Shown here: positions 13,201 through 28,200 of the stretch, in pieces | How positions within the stretch are numbered: position 1 is the first letter of the stretch | How the letters are laid out: each line of letters begins with the position of its first letter | Source of the DNA: Unio delphinus | Taxonomy: Eukaryota > Mollusca > Bivalvia > Unionida > Unionidae | Direction of reading: 5' to 3' | Length of the DNA stretch: 64,000 nucleotides | NCBI GenBank assembly: GCA_029339505.1 | Contig: JAQISU010000022.1 | Location: 20,695,001 to 20,759,000, forward strand | The notes under the pieces: generated by a model | What the model was told of the DNA's origin: nothing | What the model saw: the letters and a program-made list of their open reading frames with translations, nothing else | Databases searched by the model: none | Made by a program: the position numbers and the translations under genes

Positions 13201-16200
13201 GCAACGTGAATATAGGAGACAGTAAAAGATGTTTAAAAACTGGCCTACAAGCCGAATACATCTTTGTGATTAATTTGGGGTGGGGGTAAACAAAGCTGAA
13301 ATGAGTCAGGAATTTCATAGTATTACCAAGTTTTGGCAAAACATTGAAAAAGGAAAAGGATCAGGCATGATGCAATCCGCAAGAAATCTATGTAGTGAAA
13401 AGAAGTCAATGTGGCCAAAGAAAATAAGTCAAGATAAGACAGCAATCCAACAATGGCCTGGATCAGCTAGCTTCACTGTGACACTCAAAAATATCTTGAT
13501 CAATGAAGTAAAAAAAAAAAAAAATTAAATTTTGTTTTAAAAATAATTTATTATTCCCGTAAAAGGTTGACCACTGGGTCAGGGAGCCATCCCAAGGTCA
13601 CCTTACAATCTAACATTTCTGATAATCTAGGGATGATAAATATAATGTACAGGAAAGGAAAACACTCTAACACACACATACACACATGCATATGGCACAA
13701 GATATAGGTGACATTGTGATATTACAGTATTTTGTTCCTATTTAGCATAAAATCTGATACATATTACATATTCATTATTGAGGTCCACTTTTGAAGAAAT
13801 TTGTCCTCTTTTTATTTACTTTAGCAGTGTATTTTTCAATGTTCTTATGCGTTGCAACTATTTGCTTAAAAGCATAAATAGAAGGATTCTTCATACTGAA
13901 TCTATTTATCTAAATATAATTAATACTTTGCCAAAATAAGCAAGAAATTACATGACAGTCCAGTTGTTCACTTTCTAGAAATGTTTCTTTTTTGGACAAA
14001 TGTGCAATATTTGGGTAAAAAGGTGCAAAAAGTTCAATAAAACGGTACCAAAACTGTGAAGTAATATTGCAATCATAGAAGAGATGCTCAATGCTTTCAT
14101 TTTCACTCTTACAGAAAGTACATTTGTTGTCTTCTAATATATTAATTCTTTTCAGAAAATCATTAGTAGCTATTATTCTATGGATTAATTTAATTTAAAG
14201 TTAAAAGAGATCAATTTGGTATCCTTAGTACAAGATTTCGCTTGGATATATATCTGAGACCATTCCTCACTACTTATATTATTTTTATTAAATACTTGCA
14301 TCCAAGTTTCATGTTTAGCAGTGTGTTGCCTTTTAGGTTTTTTAAAGAGATATTTGTAAACAAAACTTGAGTGAATTTTGTTTTTGTAAGTTCATTATTT
14401 TATCCTCCTGCTTCTCAAAATTATTTTGTACTAAATGTTTTTTATGGCATCTTTCCATGCTTTTGGAATTTTGGATATTAAGGAGAAGTATTTTAAGAAA
14501 TCATCACTTCTAGCTTTTTGTTTTATTGTTTCAAAAGGTAATAAATTACCGTTATCATCTATTAGATCCTTTAGAATTTCAAAACCAGCTTCTATCCATA
14601 TTTTGTATTGATGGAACAATTTAGTGGGGACAAAATTTAAAATATTCATGGATAGATACTCGTTTGGACCCTGCGGTTCCTCTTTCCAATTGGATACTGC
14701 CAAAATTACATCTCTCCAAAAACTGTTTTTGATGAGCTTACTAAGTTCTTCTAATTTCATTCTGCCTAAATTCCAAATAACCTTTTTATTTCTGAGTACA
14801 GTTGAATTACCTAAGTTCTGCCAAGCTCCATTTTCCTTTTCCAGCAATCGTTTTACCCATCTTATCTTAATATACCTAATGAATGAAAATATGTGTATCA
14901 TATTTAGTCCTCCCTCATTTTCTAGGGATACTAGTATATCGCATTTTATTCTCTCTACTTTTCCACCCCATACAAATTTAAAAAATGTGCGATTTAGTTC
15001 TGCTTCAGCTTTTGCTGATGGATTTGGAAGTGCTGAAAAAAGATGTATGAATATGGGCAGAACAAGAGTTTTTACAACAATTACCTTACCAACTAATGAC
15101 ATATGTCTCTGACTCCAGCTTGCCAGTGTTCGTTTAATCTTTGTTAGTTTCTTCATATAATTAATTTCCACCATTTGTTGTAAATCTAGAGAAAATTCTA
15201 TACCAAGGAGTGTAAAGTTAGAATAGGACCAAATTAGGCCCATTTCCAGACATATTCTTTCATTGGAGAATTTCTTGTTTCCAATCTAAATAGCTTTTGT
15301 TTTTGTTATATTACATTTTAGTCTAGATAATAGAGAAAAACCCTGCAAGATATTCATAGTTGTTTTAAGAGAAAATTGAGATCCATCAAGAGGAATAAAA
15401 GCGTCATCGGCATACTGACCGAATTTATAGTCAGTGCCGTCAAAGATCAATCACCGTACATCTGCATTTTGCTTTAACGTTATAGCTAAAATCTCAACCC
15501 CAATGATAAACAAATAAGGTGCAATGGGATCTCCTTGACGACATCCTGTTTCTAGTCTAAAAAATTATGAGATATGCCCATTATTTATAACAACTTTAAG
15601 AGTCATTACAAAACAGTTTAAACCACTTACAAGCAAAATCATCAAAGTTAAAAGATTTTATAGTTTCTTCTACAAAGATCCAGTTAATGGAGTCAAAGGC
15701 TTTTTCAAAGTCTATTAACAATAATAAACCATATCTATTTTCATTCTCAAGTTGGTCCATGATATCATATAATAGCCTGGTATTTTCTCCAATGAATCTA
15801 CCCTTCATATATCCATTTTGAGTATCACTGATTATTGATGGAAGAACCTTTTTAATCCTGGCTGCAATGGCTCCCGAAGCAATTTTATAGTCAATATTTA
15901 AAAGTGATATAGGTCTCCAGTTTTTCAGTATTCCAGTCTCCGCACATTATAATTGATGAATTCTCAAACATAAGATCTCCTCTTTTAACTCTCTAAAAAA
16001 GCTAGGATTATCATCATTGTAACCATACAAATTCACAAGGGTTATTCTGTTACCATTAATTGTAATATCTAAAATAATAAATCTTCCTTGACAGTAACAT
16101 CTTTCTCTATGAATTATGAATTCAAAAGTATTTCTAAAAATATTGCAACCCCAGCGCTATTGCTAGAACAGTGGCTAAATATACATTTGTATCCCAAGCA

Positions 16201-19200
16201 TACTATAGATACATTCTTTTGTTTTACCCAGTGGAAAATGTCCCTTCGTTTAAAGACTGAACCCTGCAGGCCTCTAACATTTATAGATATAATTTTTATG
16301 TTATTATCCATGACAACGGTATAAATTTTACATATACATGTTCTTGTACAAGAATGTATGAAATAATTATCACCTTGAGTTTATCATATGCATGCCTTTC
16401 ACACTCACTCTCACAAAGAAAACAAATATCCATACTAAAATCATCCATGGTGTTAAAGTACATGCTGTAGATTTGGCTGAAGATAACATTTGATACAGTA
16501 TACAAATAGGCACAGATTAAAAAGAGTATAAATTACAAATTAATGATTGAAAAACAAAGTGTGAAATTGAGAGCATACATGGAAGTGGTGGGTGATTGAA
16601 CGATTGAGCAAGAATGGGAGACTGAAAAAAATTAATGTTGAAGAGCAGTGTTGAATAGGGTGAATACACGAATGAGTAGATGAGTGTGTATATGAGTGAA
16701 AGATGATTTTTGAACTAAATGATTTGATTATAAACAGATATGACACAATGGATGTGCAAAAAACCAATAAATCTATTAATTAGTGACAAAACTGGTGAGA
16801 GAAAGAAATAACTTATAGAACAATCTTAAAACAAATCCAAGTAAAAAAATAAATAAATACCAAAATGAAAGTTCACATGCCTATATGGACAATTCCATGA
16901 GTTCATAGAGTTACATATTTACACTTATATTCTAATTTTCTCATCAATTTCATCATAGATGTCAAATTTTATCCTTTTTCCAGATTTGGTTTTACCATAC
17001 ACAGATCCATTAAGTACCATGCACTGTCCATTTCTTGATGTCTGGGTAATTTATTATGAGTTCAGTATTCATCTTGGTCACATCCTCTACCAGTCTAATT
17101 CCTTTGTTCTGTTTAAAATCCTTCCGTTTTTTGATAACTGGAAAAGTACAATCCAGACTCCAGAATTTGACAATCACTGGCCTTGGTTGTCCTTGTCGGC
17201 CTGGGATCCTATGCACCGCCACTATGTCCCTGTTGTCCAGATTAATCTTTGTTACTTCCTTCATCAATTTTGGAATTCTCTCTCACACACTTTCATTTTC
17301 CTCCTCCTCCAGTCCTAAAACTTTAATGTTCAACTTTCTTGAATATTGTTTGGTTTGGTTGGAAGTCGCACTTGCTTGCTTCGATCTCTTGTCAGAATTG
17401 TTCATGTCACTCCTCATTTTATCATTTTCCTTCTTTGCCTCTTGTAATTTTTCTCGCAATTGGTGGTTTTCGAATTCCAGTGAGTCCATCCTATCCATCA
17501 ACTCCCCTGTCCTCTCCTTTGCTACCCTTTCACATTCTGCAACTATCTCCTTTCTCAGATCTTCCTTCATATTCTCTAACAATTTCTTCACAACAGTTGA
17601 AACAATTTCTGTTAGGTCATCTTTTTTCACCAAATCAGCAATAGCAGATGTGAAATCTGCTTTTGAAATGCTCCCTCTGAGACATTGTTTTATTTCATCT
17701 AAGTCCAGCTGAATTGTGCTCATGCCTGATTCACTCAAACTTGTGTCAGAAGTCTCCATTAGGGTATCACTCTGTAATCTGGTTTTTATTTGTTACTTGC
17801 CTTGATCTTTCTTTCCACTCATGCTTGTAGATAATCTTGTTTGGACTAATTTTTTCTCACATCTCATTTGTAATACTGATTATTATTCACCATGTGTCAA
17901 ACAATTCTTACAATTGAAGACAACTGATGGACAGGTAATTACACTGGAATAAGTAAATGAATCAAACAAAGAAGGCAGGGAATATCTCAAAATAGCTCAA
18001 AACTGCACCATTGAAACTATCTTTACTCCATCATAATCGAATTTTAAATGGAAAAACACTTTTTTTCTCCAAAATTGTGTATGATCCACCAGTAATGTTA
18101 TATACCCTGCATTCCTTGAATATTCACATATCAACCCAACAATTATGAATCATTTCACTGTAGAAAAAATCACTTATAACTGCCAAAATCTACAGAGTCA
18201 CTTTGCTAGCTTCCACCTATAGCTGTCATTTTGGAACACAGTATCTGAGTGGGACTGATAACAGCCTTGTCCAAGCAAAGAATACTGTGATAAGTATCTG
18301 AGTGGGACTGATAACAGCCTTGTCCAAGTAGAGAATACTGTGATAAGTATCTGAGTGGGACTGATAACAGCCTTGTCCAAGTAGAGAATGCTGTGATAAG
18401 TATCTGAGTGGGACTGATAGCAGCCTTGTCCAAGTAGAGAATGCTGTGATAAGTATCTGAGTGGGACTGATAACAGCCTTGTCCAAGTAGAGAATACTGT
18501 GATTAAGTATCTGAGTTGGACTGATAACAGCCTTGTCCAAGTAGAGAATACTGTGATAAGTATCTGAGTGGGACTGATAACAGCCTTGTCCAAGTACAGA
18601 ATACTGTGATAAGTATCTGAGTGGGACTGATAACAGCCTTGTCCAAGTAGAGAATGCTGTGATAAGTATCTGAGTGAACTGATAACAGCCTTGTCCAAGT
18701 AGAGAATGCTGTGATAAGTATCTGAGTGAACTGATAACAGCCTTGTCCAAGTAGAGAATGCTGTGATAAGTATCTGAGTGAACTGATAACAGCATAGTGA
18801 GAACAATGCCAGCTGCTACTCATTGAAAAGACTGACAGATTAATGGGTTCCAAATGTTATCTGACAAATAGCAAGTAACTACTGCAATCTTTGGGGGCTT
18901 AGGGCAAAGACAGATCGGTATCCATCTTCCTCAGTCTCAACCTATTAAGTTTTATTCTCGTATATCTGGTTCACTGTATGGATGGGAACATGGAGGGGGG
19001 CCTTGTGCACACATGAATAATGACAGGATGAAATTTATTTTTCTCATTGTCTTTAAACTCAACCCCATCTTTTCCATCACAAGATTAGAGTGTGAAGTCT
19101 AGTCTGCCCTCACCATCAATATAGGGCCCTGTTATTGTCATCCTGAATGCCTTTCATATTGGGGAACAACATGCCTAACACTATTTATTAAACATGTATT

Positions 19201-22200
19201 CAACAACTTAATAACTCTCCTGCCCACTGTCAATGTTCATCTCTTCCTTAATTGTTGTGATACATGCATAAATCATGCCCTTGCTTGTTAAGTCATGTAT
19301 ATTTTTAGACCCAATTGTGTGCGAGTTATTGAGGAAGTGTAAGTGGTGTGACAACTGTCAAAATAAAAGTGGGTCCAATTATATCCACTGAAAAATGGGA
19401 CTCCTACAAGAAATATGTTGGAGCAGAATGCAATGTGTGTAGAATCTCTACATCAAGATGGAAAGCACACAAGTTGTGAAGACATGAAAAAGACAGACCA
19501 GATGGTTGGATTAATGTCCCTGGCTGTGTCAGACAGAACTGTTGACCAATTTTCAGTTTTAGAAAAAGATGTTCATCAACAAGTGGAACAGAGATGTTAA
19601 TTATAGGTCTGTCATTGAGACTGGTAACTAACCCCATAGGCCAAGTCTTACCAGGCACTAAGGCCATTTTATGGCATACTTTGGGACTTAAGCACAAGTT
19701 TTCTTAATCAATCATCATATCTGTAACTGTAGCTATGAATATCATTTGCTTTAGCAGTTTCATCATGACTGCTCTAATGGCATCGTGAGGGCAATTTAAA
19801 GCATGGGTACCCTATGTGATGGTCACAATTGGCATGGTGAGGGCAATTTAAAGCATGGGTACCCTATGTGATGGTCACAATTGGCATGGTGAGGGCAATT
19901 TAAAGCATGGGTACCTTATGTGATGGTCACAATTGGCATGGTGAGGGCAATTTAAACCATGGGTACCCTATGTGATGGTCACAATTGGCATGGTGAGGGC
20001 AATTTAAACCATGGGTACCCTATGTGATGGTCACAATTGGCATGGTGAGGGCAATTTAAACCATGGGTACCCTATGTGATGGTCACAACTGGCATGGTGA
20101 GGGCAATTTAAACCATGGGTACCCTATGTGATGGTCACAATTGGCATGGTAAGGGCAATTTAAACCATGGGTACCCTATGTGATGGTCACAATTGGCATG
20201 GTAAGGGCAATTTAAACCATGGGTACCCTATGTGATGGTCACAATTGGCAATGCTGGATCATGATGTTTCTTCTGACCAAGGTTGCTAACATGTCAAGAG
20301 ATTTAAAGAACATAATTTGATGCAGGATGGGCAGGGACACAGCCAACATGTATAACTTACCTATCAGATACAATGTCCACAATGAAATGACAAAGTAAGA
20401 GAATTGTCAAAAAAAAAAAAAAACATTTAAAAAAATTTAACAACAGTGTAACTATAGTGAAATTCCATAGGTACTATTTTTAGATGGGAAAGACACATGT
20501 TTTTAATCTTTCTGGGAGGGCTAGATTTGGGACATAGTGTAGTTTTTCATTTCAAATGTTAAATGTGATCAGATAATATTTAGAGAAATTTTACTTCAAT
20601 ACCAGAAAAGTTTTTTAAGCTTACCAAGAATCAGTGCCAATTCCAAACACACCATTTTTTCCACAGCTGAATATTGCATGGCTTTTAGTTATACAATTTA
20701 TGTTTATTAACATTAAACAGTAGAGACATGAGTTAAAACCAAATTTTGTGCTAATTAAGTAGTTTCAGATGTCCTATGCAATCAACTTATTAATTTTACT
20801 GAAAATGATAGAAATGTGAAATATCCAGGAAAAAATGTAAAATCAGAAGCTATTTCAACAACAAAAGCCAAAAATATATCTTTAAATAAATTTTGAGATC
20901 CATAACTAACTGAAATTATAGTGGGAGGAGGTGATATGCCTCTGACGAACATCAGTCACTCATTTTCAGCAACAGTTACATATTTTCTAAATTGCCATTT
21001 AATGCCGTTAATAAAGTTAAGAAAATAGGTTTTCTGATTCAAGATGGAAAGTTTTTGATATTTTAATAAAAGTACAATGCAGAGACAAATAAACACTCAT
21101 CACTGTAAAAAGTTCTGACTTTAAATATGTTACCGTAGCTCCAACTGTTCACTGTTTCCTATTTGTTCACAACTTTGCCTGATTCAAACAGGAGGCAGCA
21201 GTAAGTTCAACTAAAATTATTTGAGCCCGGTGTGACCTGAGGATAAATACTAACATTTCATTTATTATCCCGTTTTTCTCAAAACTGCTGTCAGTGCACC
21301 ATGGAGAAGAGAAAACTTTTATTGCTTGTTGGGTGCTTTTAAATGTAAAGAGCAAAAACTTAAGACTTTCTGGATATTTCAACTTGGCGAATTTTAATGA
21401 TGTAAATAAAACAGGTAGTATGAGGCAGAATCAACCATCTTCTGCAAAATTGGAGAGAAAAAAAATCAATTTTTACAATGCACAAGGCTGACTCAAACAT
21501 GTGGCAGCATTAAAAAATTTGCAATACCTTGTAGGTTTGGTACAGACACGCACACAAACACACACAAAAGCTACCTGTATACAGTCATCCTCCACGACTG
21601 GATCACTGGTACTTGTTGCCTTGTCAGATGTTTCTCCCTTCCATCTTTTGTGTATCTTGCATTGAGTTCTGGAGCCATTCATGTAAGTTTTCTTCATTTG
21701 ATGTGACTCATTCTCTCCATTGGATATACCTGTTCACAAAAAGATGTCTATGAAATCACTACTTGGTACTTTTTTTATCTAGATATTGGCAAATAAATAA
21801 TTTTGAAGTGTCAAACAAAACTCACAGAGTTAATTCAATGAAGGTACATTCTATTCATAAAAATACAAATTACACATAACTGCAGGACTTTCTTTATGTA
21901 GGACTTAAAGATGACTCTTAAGAGTCGTCACATGTAACTGAATCTTAAGAGTCACTATATGTAGCTGATTCATAAAGTCTCCATATGTAAATGACTCATG
22001 CAACATACTCTTAAAGTGTCTCCACATGTAACTGACTCTTTAGAGTCTCCATGTGCAACTGACTTTTAAGAGCCACTACATGTAACCAACTCTTACGTCT
22101 CCACATATAATTGACTCTTAATAGTGACCACATGTAACTGACTTTTTAGTCTCCACATGTAGCTATTAAGAGTCTCTACATGTAAATGACTCTTAAGAGT

Positions 22201-25200
22201 CTCCATTGACTGCAACACAATAAGGGCCATTATTATATGCTCAGTTTGTTTTTTTTTCTCTTAACTTTACCTTGGCAGGATCATTCAGTATTTTATGATA
22301 TTGCACTTGCATGCACTTTATACTGCCCTCATAAAGAAACTAATTTGCAAACAAATTATGTTGTTCTTGTTTCTAAATGAATAAAGCAGATGTTTCATGG
22401 ACTGCCACATATCAGCTGCTTTGCTACATTCTGCATTAACTTTTTTGATACAATGTGTCGGATTTAGGCGGGCAATAGATGCCAATTTCATAAAATTACT
22501 GGATCCCTACAAATAACATGCAAATGACAATGACATAAACTGGTTTTCTTTAGCTGTTAATATAAAATGGAAAAAAAATATACTTACAGTTTTACATCAT
22601 GAATTTCTTCAAAATGTATTTTCTTAGTTCAGCAAATCTGAATTGCATGAGCCATGCTGCGAGTTCTCAGGCTTGATTAAACATTTTGAAATTGTACTGT
22701 AATTTTGACTATATTCTATGTGCAATTACATCCTCCTTACTGCACTCAAAATGAAATAAACATTATATTCCATAGCATCTTTTTGATAGTTGCCTTTGAA
22801 AGATTACACATTTTTCCCATATTATGATCTCAAACATTTAATGACAGATGTCAATTCATTTCAAAAGAAACATACATATCAACATGCTACTCTGTCACCA
22901 CTGAAATCTGATGTACTTCATGTAGAATTGGCACAGATAAATCCAGTCCATACACACCAAATGTCATAAGAAACAACAAAAATACCAAATTATATTCATT
23001 TCAGATCAAAAGGAAAAGTTGTTACAGTGCACATTCATTCAAAATTACTTCAAATTTCAATTTTAGGTTGAAAAAAAACACAATTTTCTTTCAAAAGTTC
23101 TATCGCGCAACAAAGTTCAAATTTATCTGGGCGGAGTTATGTGCACATTAATAATGATATTGTGTAATGGTGAATTTGCGGTTGTCTATTTAATTTGGAA
23201 TATGGCATACATGTAGTTACTTTGTTTTGTGTAGTGTATTTTTGTTTACATAATTAAGCCTTTGGTTAAATAAGAAAATGGGCATTTAATAAAATGGTTC
23301 CTGCATTTGTATGGGTAGCCAAGCATTTTGTTGCATGAATGTATTATGCAGTATTTTCATCTGAAAAACTCCCATACAAATGCAGTAACCTATAATTATG
23401 ACATGGCAGCCAACAAGACTGGTTATATCTGTGATCAGCAGAAAACTAATTTTTTTCTAGTAAAATTTATTTTTTCACAAATACTTAACCAAATATATTA
23501 CTTTAGGAGAACTACCACCTCACAAATACAGCCCTCTTAGATAACACTTTTAGCTAATAAAACAGAGCTACAAGCTATCTCCCTAAAAAGGTGGCGGTCA
23601 TGCAAAGATCTCCGATACTGGGATTGGCAGAAAAACCCAGGAATATCTCAACTGCAACATTGGCCTTGTAGTTAGAGCATCCACTTCAGATGCGGAAGAT
23701 TGTAGGTTTGATCCCCAGTCGAGTCATACCAAAGACTTAAAAAAATGGTATTAAAAAGTAACAGCCACCTCACTTGGTGCTCAGCATTAAGAGGTTGGTG
23801 TTAGGACTGGTCGGCCTGGTGTCAGGATAATGTGACTGGGTGGGACATCATACTACATGTCTGTAGCATGATGCCCAAGTGCTAGACATCACTATAAACT
23901 GTCACACTGAGGACATTGTAGCAATATGACTGAATAATTGCTAAAGCTACGTTGAAAATCCAAATCACAAATCCCACCATGAATAACTCACTACTATATG
24001 GATGTAATTGCATTGAAGCTGAGAAGGCATGTGTCTATTATAATTTGGTATTATTCATGAAGACACATATTCAGCTAGAAAAAAAATAACTTTCTTCTTT
24101 AAATAAATTACCCAATCCCTTGGAATAGGTAAGAGGTGGAGGGAAAAACATCCCCTTACCCTGGTGGTGCCATCTTTGGTCCCCAATGATATGCGAGACA
24201 GCTTCTACATAAACTGACCAGAGAAGACTCTTAACTACTGGGGAGCAGCTTCAGAAAGAGAAAGTTTTCCCTGTTACAACTCTATGCTCTTAAAATAAAT
24301 AACAGAATAGAGTGAAGACAACAAGCTTTGTAAAATTTAGTAAATAAGTGGTTTCCCTAAAATAAAAAGCAAAAATGAGAATTAATTTTTTTAAACCAAA
24401 AATTAAAGACACAAGTCCTAAATAAAATTCAGTAAAAGTCCAGAAGAATAGATCCAAAACTGAAAGTGATGATGTGTCTGTTAAAGTCTATGGAGTGCTG
24501 ATGTGTCAACAGTATCTTGATGAATATTATTCCAGGTTTGAATTCAGTATACAGTCGTCCCTCACCACTTCACGCTTCAACTTTCATGGCATCACTCTAT
24601 TGCGGTTGTTAAAAAGCGTATTTAGAGGGTCATGAACAGGTTTTCTATGCTCTAACTACGAAAATATTCGATTTATAAATAAAGAATCCTACTTTGCAGA
24701 AATTCACTTACTGCAGTAGAGTCTAGAACTGATTAACTGCAATAAGCGAAGTACAACTGTAAATTCCAAAGAATGTCTTTATTCAAGAATTTTATCAGAA
24801 CACTTTTGTATTCCAGAGAAAACAATCACCTGAATTCAATAATTTGAAGAAAATAAAATTCAGCCCAAACTGGTCACAACATAATGCAACTTAAAGTGCT
24901 AGATGTTAAAACCTGACTGGTAAAATCCTCACAGTCACAAGATTATATAGTTCTCTACTTGACCTCAGGTCAAAATTTTCTAAAAACAACCATCACTTAA
25001 TAGAAAATAACCTTCTAGAATGAGCCTTGTTTATTTACAACACAATAACCTGCAAAATTCACTTAGAAATCTTCAAAACCTTGACCCACATCAACATATT
25101 TACATTCTTGTTCATCTAAATAATTATCTTGATAATAAACTCATACACATAGAGAATAATTAAGGTATTATTAGTTGTTTACATAAATATCGTCCAGTCC

Positions 25201-28200
25201 CGCTTGGAGAGGTAAAACTTGGCATGACCTTCCTTAATGCAACTCCTTGGTCTTTTTAAGATACCACTTCAAGGCTTTTAGTTTCACTAGGTCCTGTAGG
25301 TGTCCAAATTAGATAATGATTTCAGTACAAAGCCAAAGGTCTTATTACCCATGGATGGAAGCCTTTTCTTGGCAATGAAACTGGGAACTGTCATATGTGA
25401 AACTGACCCATCTTCTTGGAACTGCAAGGGCATGTACTTTCTTGATTCCTCCTGCTGTCACTAATTTGATTAAGAAGCAGGTTTTGCCCTTGAAAGCAGT
25501 TCATTTGGTGCTTTGTTCAATCAAGTTTGTACCCATCCTAGGTTCCATTCTGGCACATAGCCAGCCTTTAGTTCGTGTATAATCAAAGTAGGAGATGATG
25601 TCAGATAAGTTTTTGTTTTGTCCGATATCGACTTTTCCATAATGATGAAAATTGTCAGCGATTATGGAGTGATAACCTTTGATTTTGCTTAATGCTGACT
25701 TTTTCTCATCAAAAAGCCTGAGGAGGAAGTTAGCTATTTCAGCCTGTAGTGATACATGTGCTATTGTGTATACCACCATGTAAAATTTTTCCATTTGCCT
25801 TAATATGCTTTCAGAGTGAAGTGTTTTCTTGCTTTCTTTCCAAAACTGGTTGTGAGAACTGTTTATTTCTGAGGGCCTGTTTAATATCATCCAGACATTC
25901 GAGTTCAATATGCCTGGGTTGGGGTGAAACAACTGCCATCATGGTTGTTTGAGTAGATAAGGAATATTCTCTACTGACCCGGGAATTTCTGTCATGTGAT
26001 TGATGAGGTCTCATTGATCAATGATATCTTCCATCCGAGTGGTGCAATGTGGATGAAACACTCCACATTGCACTATTGCAACACATTTTTTTTGCTTCTT
26101 TTATCCCCTTTGGAGACATGCAGTGGGAACTGTCTCTAATTGTGCAGATTTCCTGCATTTTGTAACTTGAGAGCCCTTTATTGACTTATCCCAATTATCT
26201 GCTAAAATTTCCCCCACTGAGGACATGTCAACATGTAGATTTATGATGCCATTGTCTTTAGCTGTGTATTTTTGCTCATGGTCTAATATGTAAGACAAAA
26301 AAAGCAGAACATATATACATGTTGTAGCTCTGCACCTGTTTGTTATTACTGAACACTAAGTTGGTGCAAAGCTATGCCTTAGAGCATTACCTGGAAAATA
26401 GCAGATGAATTAAATACAGCTATGAAGTGTCCAGGTAAAAAGTAAAATAATTCACCATACTACCTCTACGACCCATATAGGTCAATGCAATAAAACATGG
26501 CATCTGTACACTAAGAGAGAAACGTCACATTATGTAGCCAGCTACGGTGGAATTACACATATATTAAAAGTTTTCTATAGGTCTCAGGAAGTTGCACAAA
26601 CATAATATAAAAGTATTAATTCAAATTTATTGTGATGTTACATAGGCAAGAACAATTGTGTAAAAATGACAAAGGGTGGTAAAATTGTAAAGGCATAACT
26701 CTGTCAACACAGAAAAAAGGAAATGTTTGGAAATATTGACAGAGTGTATTTTCCCTGTTAAGTGAGAACTTCTTCAATTTGTATCTTAATTGATTCTGGC
26801 TTCATGAGGTCTCTCATGGCAAATGAAAAAAGTATTTACTGGGATATTCATGGGTTTTGCTGTCATGGGGAAATCACTCTGCCGGACCGCCACCTAGGTC
26901 TGCCGATAACATTTAGCTCTTTTTCAGCTAAAAGTGTTATCTGGGAGGGCAGGATTTGTGAGGTAGTAGTAGTTCTCCTAAGGTATTGTGATTGGGTAAT
27001 GCATTTAAGCAGAAACTGACATCAGCCTCACTTGCGTTTTAAACTAAATGAAAATAATTCAATATTTTCATTATGAGTCCGCTGAAGGCACATAAACACA
27101 TCATTAAATGAAAACAAGTGCATACAAAAATTCCTAAATCTGATTGGCTAAGGGCCTGCAGATGTGTGATAAAACAAAACATTGTGACTTGTTATTTATT
27201 ACAATTTACTGAAAATCATGACTTTGGGGCATAAAAAACATTATAGAAACTTATTATGCATGCATATGGACAGACTTTACTGTCTTCTGTTTCATGACTA
27301 CACAACACATACATTATGTTTGAAATCATGGGTAAATAGACTGACCTGAACTTCGTCCTGTCAAGATTTTACATGTCCCCAAAGATGTGTCTTCACTATT
27401 CATCATGGCTGAATTAGCCTCCATGTTCTTCAGAAGCTTTGCAGCCTCTCGGATTTCTTCTGACGAAGCCAAAGACGAATTGTCCTTTCTGTCACACGTA
27501 CAAACTGGTGGTAATATAATAACTCTTTTGCACCTACAATATCTTTCCTTAGCATGATGATTCAATTTTTCAAGGTCCACTTGTCTTGGAATTGTGTTAT
27601 AGCAGGGTGTAGAAATGCTTTCTTTCAATGCTGACAAAGTCCTCTGAGCCTCTTTTATTTTATTCACCAATCCTTTCTTCTTTCCTGTCAGACTCTTTCC
27701 TTTTCTGACTTCAGTTCCAGTTTCAACTGATGGGGTCTTTTTCTCATAGTACTTAACACAGACAGAAACTGTAGTCAGATCTGCTTTAGAATTAAATCCT
27801 GAATTTATGGAAATGTTATCTGAGGAATATAACATTTCATCAGTATTGCAAACCACTGAGGAAGATCTGTCTTGGGAACTATGTTCTTTCTTCTTTTCAT
27901 TAGAAAACTTAAAGGAAGAAGATCCAGGCATAGCAGCATGATCTGACTGCAGATTGTTATCACCTCTGTTTAATTCAGATGAGACAAAAGTTCTTGAGGA
28001 ATGCACAAATTGATGTTCAAGACATCTTGGTTTCTTTGTCTCATTTACCTGACAGGATATGTCACTAGAAAAACTGGAATCAACAAAAGTATTACTCTTG
28101 TCATCATCTTCATCCCTGTGACAGTAATTCTCATGATTACCAACTCGGCTGGAAGACAAAAATTCATGATCTTCTTCTAGAAATGAACTTGCAGTTGTGC

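Larger units (their letters stand above)
13540..17760 (-). mobile_element. L1/Tx1-like LINE, decayed and internally deleted
   Basis: The element runs right to left: ORF1, a spacer of about 600 bp, an endonuclease start, RT, zinc-knuckle domain and 3' UTR ending near an A/T-rich tail at about 13540. RT motifs such as [24 protein letters not shown] and YADD place it in the L1/Tx1 group. Stops and frameshifts interrupt both ORFs, and a deletion joins endonuclease to RT. It sits within FBXO38 intron 7 in the same orientation as the gene. Confidence 0.9.

Noticed and set aside
14624..15112. Plus-strand 162-codon frame
   Set aside because: Antisense to the LINE reverse transcriptase thumb region.
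17056..17712. Plus-strand 218-codon Ser/Phe-rich frame
   Set aside because: Antisense to LINE ORF1; its composition is the complement of the coiled coil.
18198..18853. Overlapping minus-strand frames of 75-200 codons
   Set aside because: Translations of the 53-bp repeat in several frames.
23658..23735. tRNA gene
   Set aside because: A and B boxes are present, but the cloverleaf is not complete and the sequence continues into a SINE body.
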